NCBI GenBank assembly: GCA_014905825.1
Contig: JACGCN010000016.1
Coordinates: 434,001 to 498,000, forward strand
Length of the DNA stretch: 64,000 nucleotides
DNA from: Lyophyllum atratum
Lineage: Eukaryota; Basidiomycota; Agaricomycetes; Agaricales; Lyophyllaceae
Direction: 5' to 3'
Below are positions 34,671 to 45,875 of this stretch, in pieces. Under the pieces are notes generated by a model. It did not search any database. It worked only from the letters and a program-made list of their open reading frames with translations, and had not been told where the DNA came from. Position 1 is the first letter of the stretch, and each line of letters opens with the position of its first letter. The position numbers and the translations under genes were made by a program.

Positions 34671-35210
34671 CTAGATGGGAAACTGGAGTTGAACGATGCT
34701 ATATGGTGGTCGTACGTCACAAAGTGCTGTAACGAAGACCATCAGCTCACAGCATTTTTATGAACGATATCGACGGAGAGCGGAAAGAATGGCAATGTCA
34801 GACCTTTGGTGAAGTGGCACACTTTAGCAGCGGACTTGATTTGAATCAGATGTGGTGGCAGGTGGTGGGAGGGGAGTGTAGTTGACGTAGTAGTCCAGGG
34901 ATCGCAATCTCAGGCTATCGTGACTGATGATAGTTTGGTACATAACCTTTCTATATTTTACATGATGTTATGTGCTCACCAACGCAATGGTGTTGGTAGC
35001 ACCAGGAAAGGTGCTTAGCGTGGGTGCACGATGGTGGATGAAGGAGGACCACCTTCGTTGACCAGGCGACATCACACCAGCGACAGTTCCCACACCGCCA
35101 CCGGATGCAAATACATATCCATGTACGAGTCAGCATAAGTGGGGATTTGAACCAACCATTCCCGGTATATTCCAATGTGCCAGATGCGAATGAGCATAAA
35201 TTACTTGAAT
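34671..35210. other. Intergenic region
   Basis: Promoter side of the F-box gene and 3' flank of RGP1. No gene seen. Confidence 0.45.
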
Positions 35211-35241
35211 AAGGAAAGAAAGAAAGAAAGAAAGAAAAAAA
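35211..35241. repeat. (GAAA)n microsatellite
   Basis: About six imperfect units of GAAA/AAAG lie just downstream of the RGP1 stop codon. It is probably a simple slippage repeat in the 3' flank. Confidence 0.85.
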
Positions 35242-35287
35242 GAGCGAAGCCAGAAAAGCATTTGATAGTGTACATCGTGCAAAAAGC

Positions 35288-38200
35288 TCAAACGTCGAAA
35301 ACAATGTCCGCAGGCTTGAACGCCGTATTCCCCGGCCACATCTTGATCGGGACCTCACACTCCACCGTCTCCAGCTTCATATCCTTCCACCCCTCCTCCC
35401 CACCCCCAAACTTAACCCCAACCCCAACACCCCCCGCCATATCCGGCTTCACCCCATCATACACCCCATCATCCTCGTCCTCCTCCTCCATATCACCATC
35501 ATGGTACTCCCGCTCGTTGTTCCCGAAGAACGACGCCGCGAAGAACGCGCCCCACGACCGCGGCGCGTTCACAAGCTCCGGTGTAGCTGGCTGTGCTTCC
35601 AGTTTTGGTAGTTTCTCCATGGGCGCGTTCGTCCGCGGGGCGCGCCATGATGAGCCCCACTCCCCGCGCGGACCGTCCCGTACTAGCTGCTTGACACGTA
35701 CGCCCTCCGTGCCTACTTGTGACGACTCGGCCGCGACGGCGACCAATAGACACAGTCGGACTTTCCACTCGAGGCCGCCAAAGGTGGTGAAGGGGCCACC
35801 GGGTTGGTTCATCCCGACGCGCATTTGGAATGCGGGGCTAGCATCGGAGGGAATATCGAGGGCGAACGTGGTGCGCAGGGTGGATGCTGTGAAGGAGGAG
35901 TGGTGCTCGGCATGCACACGACGTAGATGTCGAGAACTCGATTGGGGAGAAATTGTTGAGGGGAGAGATTCGTGGGCTTCGAGAATCGCAGATAGCTGAA
36001 AATCAAGATATAAAATCCTTGCACGGCCAGGCGTGAATAACTTAAACCTTACCTGCAAGACTCTCGCCCGACTTGTCCTCTGGTTAAGCTCCACAACACC
36101 CAGCACGGTTTCTCCTAGCCGGTATGCCGCCTTCGTGAAGGTCAGAACGGCCACCTTCACACCATCCTTGTTGACATCATACGAGGCTGCAAAAATAATC
36201 CCAATACTATGAGCACGATCTCACGAGTACCCAAATCATCAATCCCACCTTTTTTCGGATTCCTCGTCAATATCTCCACAGCCTCCCTACACCCAGACAT
36301 CCCACCCTCCTCCGCTCTCTCCATCTCTCTCTCCAGGCGCTTCCCATCCTCCGTAGGCCACGTCGCATCCATGATCCCATTCGGCGCAGCAGACTGTGGC
36401 ACCGGAGAAATCGCCTCCGCCGGCAGCTTGATCCTAACCCCGCTGGCCCCGGGATCAGGAAACGACGTCAACAAGCGGCGGGCGTAATCCTGCAGATCAT
36501 CAAAGGTCCCACCTATCGCTGAGGACGCTAATGCTATTCGTGACACAAACAGAAAAGGAGAGAAGGGATCTGTTAAGATGTGAAATGATCTGGCAGGAGG
36601 AGACGTTGCTTACGGCTAGGAATAAGAGGCACCTTCCCAAGTCGCTTGATCGTCTTCCCTGTCTCTTCAACGACCTTTCCCTGTGATTCCGGAGAAGGCG
36701 TCATTGCCCCCTTGGAGATCGGCCATAGAACATCGTATGGCCTGGGAGTCCGTCCAACTGAAGAAACAAAACCCAAGAGTTCAAAGATAAGGTCATATAT
36801 GTAGAACCAGTATCTACTCACCAACGACATGGTTGTACATCCTGATAGGCACCTTCATGACCCGACTGACACTATTCGCGCTCGCAGAGCCCGGGCCACC
36901 CGATGAGCCAGCCCGGCATGTGCCAATCACAAGCTCGTACGAGAACTTCACTGACCGACCCTTGAATGTGGGAGGCAGATTGTCAGGGAGCAATATCGAA
37001 TACGTATCTATGAAAAGTGTACACTTCAGCAGCAGATCCCGAGGAGGTAATATGAGCAAAAAAGACGCACAGCTCCTTGATTCGCCGGGAAGAAGCGAGA
37101 GATCGACCGCCAACATAGTAGGCTGGACTTCGAAGGTCGGCAGCGGCGCCTCTGGGTCGATCTCCTCGTCAACGACAGTGGTACCGGCACCGGGGATCCC
37201 CAGTCCCAGTCCCACCCCACCGGTATTGGGAAATCTGCTGGACACGGGCGACGGGGCTGGGGAGAAGCCGGATATGGACGGTCGCGACCGGTGGGACGGC
37301 GTGAACGGTCCCGGAGAGCCGGGGGGCGCAGAGGCTGATGCGACGAGGGATGTGGGAGAGAGAAGAGAGAGCAGGCCAGAGGAGAAGGAGGAGGATCGGC
37401 TGTGGGTGGGTCTGCGGCGGTGTTGGTTCGCAGAGGCTGGCTGGTGAAGAGATGACGAGATGTCCATCCTGCCGCCGCCAATTACGGACCGGTTGAGTAG
37501 TGCTGCACGCGCTGAATTGAGTGTTTGACGCTGTTCTGGCGTGGTGACGATACCGGAGAGGGGGATGATGGAAAGAGTGCCTTTGAGCTGGGCGTAGGAG
37601 TAGAGAATGAGCTCGGTGTTGGATTGTGGGAATGTGGATGAGAAGGCCGAACGTGGGGGGTTATTTCCGTTCAGTCTGAGCGATTTTGGAGGCGCCCCAA
37701 GGCCGATTTGCGACTGCTGGCGGGCATGGCGAGGTGGCGGGTAGGCGTATACACTATTGCTCGCATTCTCAAGAGAAGAGAATGTTCGGTGCGGAAGGGT
37801 TTCTATCGTTGGTGATACAAGTGAGGGCGTAGAAGGGTAGGGCGAGAGAACGCCCTCGGCGATAGGATCCAGGGCCAGGGAGAACGTCGACGTGGAGGCG
37901 TTCGGCGTGTACGGTGGAGCCAAAGTAGGGGTAGAGATGACCTCCAACGGGAGTTGACCATCCAGAATCGACTGTTTTCGTGCGTGGGGATGGTTCGAAC
38001 CAAGGGGAAGTGCACCGGAACGCGTCAAGGGGGATGAGATGCGAGGCGAAGTGGGTGCTGACTCGTAGTTAGTAAATGCAAGAGACGTGATACGATTGGG
38101 ACGTACAGTAGCGGGGGTCGGAAACGCCATTAAACGCTGCCTGCACAAACGAAGCCGACTTGGGGACATTCGCCTCTCCCAGTTCCTCCAGTTCATGCGG

Positions 38201-38599
38201 TGTAATGGTAACTGATAGCGATTTGGCTAGCAATCGTTTCCTTCGCTGCTCGATCAAATCTGGCAATTCCTCCCTACCCTTCGGAGAGCGAGGCACCTTC
38301 CCAAGGAATCCTTTCCTCGCTGGTGCGTCTTCCCCAGCCTTGTTCTGAATACGCGTACTCGGTACAGAAGTCCTCGGAGTTCCAGGTGATGTGGGGGGTC
38401 GAGCTAACGGTGCAGAGCTGATCGAATGGGCCGAACGTTTGTGACTATGGGGCCTCAATGATTCTGGGTCTGGAGAACGCGTATTTGTGAAAGTTACAGT
38501 GACTGAGAACGGTTCACCAGCAAAGTACGAAGACTGTGCAGGCGTCACGACAATCCGGATGCCTGAGTCGACTTCAGAGATAGAGTTGAGGCCAGGCAT
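35288..38599 (-). CDS. RGP1: RGP1-domain protein (Ric1-Rgp1 Rab6/Ypt6 exchange factor subunit)
   Basis: Partner subunit of the Ric1-Rgp1 complex, which activates the Golgi Rab GTPase Ypt6/Rab6 for endosome-to-Golgi traffic. The ATG at 38599 opens an arrestin-like N-terminus (GIRIVVTPAQSSYFAGEPFS, VTVTFTNTRSPD) followed by a Ser/Pro-rich linker. Later exons hold LILYSYAQLKGTLSIIP, DLSLLPGESRSY, LPPTFKGRSVKFSYELVIGT, VMKVPIRMYNHV and RPYDVLWPISKG. A CREAVEILTRNPKKASYDV block and AYRLGETVLGVVELNQ precede the C-terminal FALDIPSDASPAFQ and GLEWKVRLCLLV. The protein ends GNTAFKPADIVFDV. Domain order and length (about 950 residues) suit fungal Rgp1. The introns are short and canonical. Confidence 0.9.
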
Positions 38600-38943
38600 T
38601 CTAGTGAGATGGACGTTCGAGTTCTCAAGCCTCGATTGGCGTCAATCTCTCCCGCTGGTTGATATTCCGATGAACTGGATGTCAACGTGGCTGCAATTGA
38701 TGTCAGACCAAATATATCGATCAGGAACGGCTCCGGTGTGCCTCACGGTGAACCTGCAAGCGGCTAGCACAGTTAACGAGTGTTCCGCGGTAGTGCAGGG
38801 CTCATCTGGGGAAAGCAGAGGGAACCGGCAATGGTATGAGGCAAGGTAGTGAGTGACCTCGGGAAGTGGTGGTCAGTTGCCTCCAAAACAAACAATACCG
38901 GCCCGCTTTCCCGACAAAAATATAGGCACAAGGCCTTCTCCAT
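38600..38943. other. Intergenic region upstream of RGP1
   Basis: Promoter region of RGP1 up to the minus-strand tRNA-Asn. No further gene seen. Confidence 0.5.
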
Positions 38944-39028
38944 CTGTCCCAGAGAGACTTGAACTCTCGATCTTCCGATTGAGAGAGTTTTAACAGTCGG
39001 ACGCCGTAACCAACTAAGCCATGGGACA
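38944..39028 (-). tRNA. tRNA-Asn (anticodon GTT) with 11-base intron
   Basis: Exon sequence agrees with the tRNA-Asn at 32520-32602: acceptor TGTCCCA/TGGGACA, anticodon stem TCCGA/TCGGA, T arm GAGAG-TTCAAGT-CTCTC and discriminator G. The intron (38980-38990, 11 bases) is longer than in the other copy and differs in sequence, while the mature tRNA parts are the same. The anticodon occupies 38992-38994. Confidence 0.92.
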
Positions 39029-39310
39029 GACGCTGGAGTTACCGAACTGCGCATCTCTCAGTGCATCATAATCGCTGGGCCATTTCGTGCCAGTCGGAGA
39101 CTCGGAGTCCAACTGATCCAGGTCACGGTGGCTCTACAGTTCGGACCACTTCAATCGAGCAACGCAGGAAGCATTCGAAGTCCAACCCCTAAGGTGCAGA
39201 GCTAATTCGGATTGTGTGAGTGGAATGCAGAGAGCTGAAGGTATCTCATAGCAACTGCCTGCGACGACGGATCGAAAATCCTATCATTATCATCCCTTGT
39301 GACGAAGCCA

Positions 39311-40780
39311 ATGTCAACGGTCTTGCCACACTCTCCAGATGCCAAACGTTCGACAGATAGCGACTTGCCTCTGGGTACCGAGATGCAGTCCAATCAACTT
39401 GAACGTGGATCTCTTGACAACTATACTGAAGCGTTCGAGGCATTGAAATCGCCTATCTCTCGCCTCCCAGCCGACATGCTTGCGGAGATCTTTTCCCGCT
39501 CATGCCTAAACAGCGACGATGCTTCAAAGTTAGGGCTAGTTTGCAAAGCATGGAGGGATGTCGCGACATCTGAGCCCACCCTATGGACGCGGATTAGCCT
39601 TCCATTTCCCGGAAACCAAGCGATCAGGGACCAAATGGTAGAGTCAGTGCAGCGTTTTCTCCACAGCTTTCCACATATACGATTATATCTCAGCATGCGC
39701 CATGCTACAAAGCTAATCTCAGAGTTCGGGGTTTTCATCGATCGATTTGCAGACCGCTGGAGCAACATCGATTTCCGTGGCCACCTTGACCCGTCTGGTC
39801 TTATCAATCAGCTCACCGAACCACTGCCCCACATCACTTCTCTAATCCTCCCAAATCCAATTGGCAAGTTGACCAGATTTCCACATATGCCAAGACTACA
39901 GCGTCTTCAGCTCGTCATTCGAGACCACTGTGCTTTCGACCCGCAGATGCTTATCCTTCCCTGGAAACAGCTCACCGCCCTCATCATATACTCTTGCCCG
40001 TGGTCCAACCTTCTGCAGGCACTCGATTACTGCGATAAATTGAAATATCTAAGAGTTTCAGTTGAAGAGGATGTACGGACGCTCGAAGAGTGTCCAAGGT
40101 TGACTCTGGAGCTGGAATATTTCTCTCTATCAGTTGAGAATTCAAGGCGCAGCATCGATTATTCCCAGGCATTATTAGCTTCCATTGAACTGCCTGCTGC
40201 AACCAGCATAACTCTTGAAAACTACCATGGCTCCAAAATGGCGACCTGGTCAGAAACTACGTTAACCACATTCCTTATGCGGGCACATTCATTGACCCAC
40301 CTTCAAATTCACCTGGTGCCGCTGGTAGATAGCAAACTTCTCGCTTGCCTTGCCGCGGTTCCTCAGCTCCAGAGTTTAACGTTTAGACCACCAAGCCTCA
40401 TGGTCAATGTACTCGATTTCGACTCTACACTTCCGTTCCTTCGGGCGCTCGAGATCCGCGACCCTGGAGAACGTTCGGACCGACAACCAGCGGCTGGAGG
40501 TTGGATCTTGCCCAACTTAATGACATTGACTTTGCAAGAGGCTTTTCACAATTTCTGTCCCCAGAGCCTGCTCCTCATGATCAATTCTCGGGCGAGAGCG
40601 AATCCAGTCAATAAGGCGCTAGGAGTAGAACCTCTTCGCAAGCTTGTTGTTTACCACGGCATTGTCCCACATCAAAAATCTGGTGAACTCTATAATGCTC
40701 AAAAGTCGCGCTGGCTGGAAGTAGTGAGGCCTGGACTTCCTGAAGAAACAGACCTGATCATCCGCGGTCCTTCCGATTGA
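39311..40780 (+). CDS. F-box protein
   Basis: A single-exon protein of about 490 residues. The F-box lies around residue 50 (ISRLPADMLAEIFSRSCLNS, then KLGLVCKAWRDVATSEPTLW). Leucine-rich segments follow: LPHITSLILPNPI, PRLQRLQLVIRD, LPWKQLTALIIYSCPWSNLL, YCDKLKYLRVSV, AVPQLQSLTF and LPNLMTLTLQEAF. It ends SRWLEVVRPGLPEETDL plus nine residues. An in-frame GTG lies upstream, but the ATG at 39311 is the first proper start. It is a paralogue of 33246-34670 and should likewise present substrates to an SCF ubiquitin ligase. No targeting signal is visible. Confidence 0.8.
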   Translation: MSTVLPHSPDAKRSTDSDLPLGTEMQSNQLERGSLDNYTEAFEALKSPISRLPADMLAEIFSRSCLNSDDASKLGLVCKAWRDVATSEPTLWTRISLPFPGNQAIRDQMVESVQRFLHSFPHIRLYLSMRHATKLISEFGVFIDRFADRWSNIDFRGHLDPSGLINQLTEPLPHITSLILPNPIGKLTRFPHMPRLQRLQLVIRDHCAFDPQMLILPWKQLTALIIYSCPWSNLLQALDYCDKLKYLRVSVEEDVRTLEECPRLTLELEYFSLSVENSRRSIDYSQALLASIELPAATSITLENYHGSKMATWSETTLTTFLMRAHSLTHLQIHLVPLVDSKLLACLAAVPQLQSLTFRPPSLMVNVLDFDSTLPFLRALEIRDPGERSDRQPAAGGWILPNLMTLTLQEAFHNFCPQSLLLMINSRARANPVNKALGVEPLRKLVVYHGIVPHQKSGELYNAQKSRWLEVVRPGLPEETDLIIRGPSD

Positions 40781-41660
40781 TAGCTGGGTCAGGTAAGTTT
40801 TCGACACGATTGCTTTTGTGTGCAATGTTAAACGTCGTCAGCACAGGAGGCCACGGTTGTGAGGCATCTCTCCGGCAGCGTTTTTTTCCATATTTCCTGA
40901 ATGCAGCGCGAAGGTGACACGCTGAAAGCAACGTTTAGCGCGGTTTGGACTTTCCCCAAGTTGAATCCCAATTTCAATGTAATAGCCTTCTTCCCGCTCT
41001 CTTCATCTGCTCAAGCTTCGGCGAGAACTACGCCAGGAGATGTGCACGTATAGTACGTATGTCACATACATAAGAGGCTTGATTTACATTGTCAGAGAGG
41101 TACTACTGTACTAATAGGACCGAGTCTTCAAGTAACATCTGACACAGGGTCGCACTGAGTGAAGAGAACTTGGAGAGATTTTGGGCGTGTAACGCGTAAT
41201 GATGAGCGCCGCCTTTTTGGCTTTTGCAAGTGCCGTTAATCAGTATCTATGGGGAAAGCGCAATAACTCACCGTGACTCTCCATTCCATCGTGGAACGAA
41301 CAACCGACAGCGGAAGAGGAGCTAGACGATAGCCACTGTCAGGATTCAGAGTGCTTCAAAACCTTGATAGACCTTGATCATTGATGCGATAATTTGCAGT
41401 TGCTTTGGGCGCCGCGGCCCGGAGCCTAGAACTTTAAGCTCCAGGCTACACACTGCCTGACTCGGGCTTCTACATACTACCTTGACGTACAGCGTCTACA
41501 ACAGCTCTTAAGGATCACTTGGTCCTCAAGTGCGCTTCCTCGCCTTCACCTTAGTCTCACGAACTGTGGGGCGCATCATTCATTTTTCTCCATCTACGTG
41601 ACCTCCCTTCCATCCTGACACTGTTTGCAGTTGATTCAAATCTAGCAAATAACGCGATTA
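40781..41660. other. Intergenic region
   Basis: Between the F-box gene and the deaminase-like gene. No gene recognised; the last few hundred bases should hold the promoter of the deaminase gene. Confidence 0.5.
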
Positions 41661-42891
41661 ATGTCTATTGCAGGACCTGCAGCGAAAGCTCTTGACACTT
41701 TGACTCCAGAGCAAGTAAATTTTATCAAGACGCTCCCAAAGGCAGAGCTACATGCTCATCTAAATGGATCAATTCCCATCGCAGTGCTTCAGGAACTCGC
41801 TCGAGAGTACCTCGCATCTGCATCACCCGCTTCTAGGGCTCTATCCAATGACGCGATCGAGGCAGCTATAGACAAGCTCCTCGCTGGCGTATCGATCGAC
41901 GAGATCTCCGATTTTTTCAGCCTCTTCCCTGCGATCTATGCTATCACATCGACTCCCTCGGCTTTGGGTCGCGCTACACGTGCCGTGCTGAGCACATTCC
42001 TCGATGGCGAATATCCACAATGCACCTACCTCGAACTACGTACGACACCTCGGGAGGCGCCAGAAATGACCCGGCAAGAGTATCTCAGGGTTGTGTTGGG
42101 CGAGCTGAAGCATTTCGGGGGGTTGCAGCGAGTGGGACTTATCGTCAGTCTGGACAGGCGGATGGGGCAAGAGGTCCTGCGTGAATGCTTGGATCTTGCT
42201 AAGACACTCAAGGCAGAAGGAGAACCTGTCGTCGGTGTTGATCTTTGTGGGGACCCGATGGCCGGGGATATGGCCTTGTTCCGCAAATACTTCGAAGAAG
42301 CAAAGGCCGCAGGGCTTGGTGTCACTCTTCATATAGCCGAGGTAAGTCGCTTTCTTGCCTACGTGGCTCCTTGGAGTCTCAAACAATTCCTTGGTTAGAC
42401 AGCGCACAATACCCCTCAAGAGACTTTGCAACTGTTGTCGTTTTCTCCGGACAGACTAGGACATGCTACCTTCCTTGACGAGGAAGCGAAGAAAATTGTC
42501 GCGAAGAACAAGACTTGTGTAGAGATTTGCCTCAGCTCTAATATCCTGTTTGTCTTTCCCTTTTCCCAGGTCGTTGTCGCCTGAACCGATTCCACAGGTG
42601 CAAAACTGTCTCTTCACTGGAATGTCACCATATTACACATTATTTGAAGCATGGCCATCCCATCGCCATCTGCGTGAGCTCCTTATCTATGTCTGGAGGT
42701 ACTCTTAACTGAAAGCCTTGCTTCACAGACGGACGATATCCTTCCCTTCCGTACATCTCTGGTCGGCGAATATGCTCTCCTAATGGCGGCGCAGCCACTG
42801 GGGCTTGGTTTATCAGAGGCTGAGGTGAAGGCCGTGGGGGAAATGAGTATGCAGTCGAGATTTATCTCAACTGTTGGTCCCAAAATGTGAA
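41661..42891 (+). CDS. Adenosine deaminase-like metallohydrolase (ADAL/N6-methyl-AMP deaminase type)
   Basis: A TIM-barrel amidohydrolase that deaminates adenosine-type substrates. Metal-binding HxH is in LPKAELHAHLNGS, the next metal-His block is VTLHIAE, the catalytic His is in RLGHATFLDEEA, and the metal-binding Asp pair is in ICTDD. CTYLELRTTPRE and VGVDLCGDP are ADAL-type marks. Introns at about 42342-42398, 42549-42599 and 42674-42727 are canonical and keep the frame. The TGA is at 42889-42891, and length is about 355 residues, normal for the family. In plants and animals ADAL members act on N6-methyl-AMP from m6A RNA turnover; which substrate applies here cannot be read from sequence. 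Probably cytosolic, since no signal peptide is seen. Confidence 0.9.
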
Positions 42892-43224
42892 CTCATACCC
42901 GTCTGATATACCCATCTTGTACTGAATCTACTGCACCTTCGCTGGCGAGGCACGTCATAAAACGTGCTCTTGGCGTTTAAACCAGGCTTTTGCTTCCACT
43001 CCGTTCAGGTATTAGGCTCCGCGCCCTGCAGAGCGAAGCATTCGTGAGCTCAAATATAACTCGGCATAAGGCCAAAATCAAGGTTATTTTTTTCCATCGC
43101 CGATGTTCAAATAAGCTGAAAGGTAATTAGTATTTTATCTGTTTCATTTCTCTGGTACAAATAACCTGCGCCTTATCATTCCAGTTGTCAGCTACAAATA
43201 TATGGACTACAAATCGATTACAAT
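42892..43224. other. Intergenic region
   Basis: 3' flank of the deaminase gene up to the edge of the inverted duplication. No gene seen. Confidence 0.5.
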
Positions 43225-43293
43225 AACGGTAAACGTCCTTTGAGCGGTTTCGAACACACTTATGATGTCCCTCCCATCCGCGATATATCCAGT

Positions 43294-44723
43294 TCAAGAG
43301 TTACGTACCACATGTCTTGCATCTTCCCAAATATGATCTGACTTCGCTTCAGTAACCGAAAACAATACGGGAAGGGTGTCTAGATAGAGATACAATCAGG
43401 AAATAAACATGAGCAACTCTCCGTCGATTACGCTCACCAATGTATTTGTCTTGAATCTTCACCACAGACACGGTTCCCGCAGAGCGAGGTAAGCTTGTAG
43501 CGATAGCCTTCCCAAATTTGCGTTCTCGAGTACACTGCCGGCAGTGCTTCCCCTGAACACAGGCACAGAAGCCTGATGGGCCCACGAGAACCACGAACTG
43601 TACTCGGCGCAAGGAGCAGGATCGAAGACGGGAGAGGATGTTGTCCAGGTACGCCCATTTGTCCGATTTGCGTAAGCGCCTAGTCGCAGGATGATGATTT
43701 ACGCAGATAGTGAGATCCTTCAAAGGAGTTGAAGGATCCAGCGTCGCCAGGGTGTTTATGAGCCAGTCAAGCACGTCATCTTCGAAGAATTCGAAGTGGA
43801 CGAGAATAGATTTCAGTATTGTGTGGCGGCCTAAATCCAGTGGCTCATTTGTTCCAATCAACCCGCCCTGGGTTACAACTGAAAACAAAACGTCAGCGCC
43901 GTAATATATGGCTTATCAATCCATACATACAGTTGCAGCCAGCACGAATCTTGAGACATTCCAGTGTCGCAGAGCAATCCTCAAGAGCTCGGCAAAGGCC
44001 AGGTCGAAGAACTGTCACAAGTCGTGTATTGATACTCAGCCCACGTAACCCGGTCAAGCTGATTGGCGACGCCGTGCTAAGTATGAAATCCAAGAGGGTG
44101 ACGAGGCCTTGCACTTGAGATACCCAAGAAGCGTCATTGCGCTCACCCGGCACGAAAGCAAGTGACAGGGTCTCCAGATGGGTACGACGGCCGGTAAAGG
44201 GTGCTAGCGAAACGGGCTGTTTGGACATCGTGATGGATGAAGCGTCAAGATGTTTGAGGGTCCTCAGGCCTGCAATCAAAGATAGAGGCATGTCTGTGAC
44301 GCCAAGCGCCCGGAAGTCCTGGAAACAAGGGCTTTGGGTTAATTCATGGAGTCGTATTTGGTTTGCGAGCGACAATGAGGTCCAAGTAACGAAATCTAGA
44401 GAAAGCTTCTTCAACTTCGGGAAATTGTGGTGGAGGCAAAAACCGAGCTTGCTTGAGTCGCCGAGCCAGCTTTTGCAGATACGGGTCTCGGATTCGATGT
44501 AGAGCTCTCGCACATGCCGGGCAATCTCTGGCTTGATCTTTTCTGCATGTATGTCGACAGTGCAAGGCTCGAGTTGCATTTCTCGCCAGGCGTGTGATCG
44601 GGCGATGTCGAGGAATTGTGGGGAGACCGGCATGACGGCTTTGAGAGCGCGGTGCCGCGGCTCGTCGATGTGCCCGAGGATGTTGTGAATAATCTCGTCG
44701 GGAAGGATGGTTCCAAGAGGCAT
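43294..44723 (-). CDS. F-box/LRR-like protein, right copy
   Basis: Paralogue of 30800-32232 with the same two introns and similar length. The N-terminus is LPDEIIHNILGHIDEPRHRA followed by VMPVSPQFLDIARSHAWREM. LRR-like segments (LKKLSLDFVTW, LRTLKHLDASS, THLETLSLAFV) and the Cys-rich insert (GFCACVQGKHCRQCTRER, shorter by three residues) are kept. Exon 2 starts VVTQGGLIGTNEPLDLG. After the last intron it ends DTLPVLFSVTEAKSD...VVRNS, with TGA at 43294-43296. No stop or frameshift is visible, so both copies look usable. Differences concentrate in the N-terminal 10 residues and in exon 2. Confidence 0.75.
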
Positions 44724-44758
44724 GGTTTCTTGGAGTGTGACCGTCTAGCTATGGTCCA

Positions 44759-44765
44759 TTTTATA
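44759..44765 (-). promoter_or_regulatory. TATA box of F-box/LRR-like gene, right copy
   Basis: tataaaa on the minus strand, 36 bases upstream of the ATG at 44723, as in the left copy. Confidence 0.6.
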
Positions 44766-45235
44766 GGAAGTGTAACAAGCCTTTTGTTAACTTCCTTGTG
44801 CAGAAGATATGCTGCCAAAAATACAAGAGGAGGATGGAGACGCGCTGCCACAAATCGACATCGCGCGCAGATTCGATACTTGGTTGTCAAGACCACCAAT
44901 TGCTGGACAAAAGACTCGGAGGGTCCGGCGTACAAGGTCATCGCAGGTACAAAAATAAGGCTGTAACCTGTTGGCAGTTCCGAGAATTGCTTCCAACCTT
45001 CAAGTGACGACTGATGTCTTGTTGTTGTTAGAATACACCCTTGGGCATGACATGGACGGAAACGTGGTGATGGGAGGTTGACGGAGGAAGTGTGTTTTTT
45101 TTTGTTGAATTTTTAGACCGGTGGCACTGCTGCCTCGAAGCTGATAGAGTTCACATATTTTGAGCAGCGGTTTCTAAGTAGACTAATTCAAAGGAATGTC
45201 GTTCGATGCTGAAACCGCGTCGAAAGAATAGCATC

Positions 45236-45875
45236 ATGTCAAGATAAGATAAGATTCACGTCTCGGATCCTCCTCCTGAGCCGGATACCATTGAATGTCA
45301 CTGCTTTGTCCTATACCCTACATTCTCTTAACGCATACCTGTCGTAACCCTACGACGTCGGAAACATTTAGTCAAAGGATGGCTGAGAAAAACAGCTCCT
45401 TACTCGGACAGAATGACCTTCCACTTCAGTGATTGTTTTTGTGTGGCGGGACGCTGGACGGCGCGGGAGGTGAAGATTAAGTTGTTGAAAAGTGGCACTG
45501 GAAGCTGAATTGAACGAAGTGAGAGGTGAAAGCCTCATACTAAGCCCAAATTCATGTTAGGGCTGCCACGCTGGGCTGCATGCGGGCCTCGACTGTGGAA
45601 CGAGAAGGTGGAACAGGCGTATTGAGCGGTCACGGTCAATTTGAATATAGGCATATGATTCACCTTCATACGATCCCATCTCCGGGTTTGAGATTACGGT
45701 ATGCTTGAGAAACAGAAGCGATCTGGTATTTTGTATTCGCGAGTAAGTGACGCATCATATACTCCTACTGTACAACAGTGCAACATAATTCCGAAGAGTG
45801 GACATGCTGTAAAATCAACTCTACAGTTTTTCAAGATACAAGTTCCAAGTAGAAGTAGATACCGCAGGGGTAAAA
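45236..45875. other. Intergenic region
   Basis: Between the inverted-repeat arm and the 3' end of the membrane transporter gene. No gene seen. Confidence 0.5.

Larger units (their letters stand above)
43225..45235 (-). repeat. Inverted segmental duplication, right arm
   Basis: Reverse-complement partner of 30040-32300, sharing the F-box/LRR-like gene, its promoter including the TATA box, and both flanks. Compared with the left arm it lacks about 200 bases of upstream sequence near its outer end. Confidence 0.85.
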
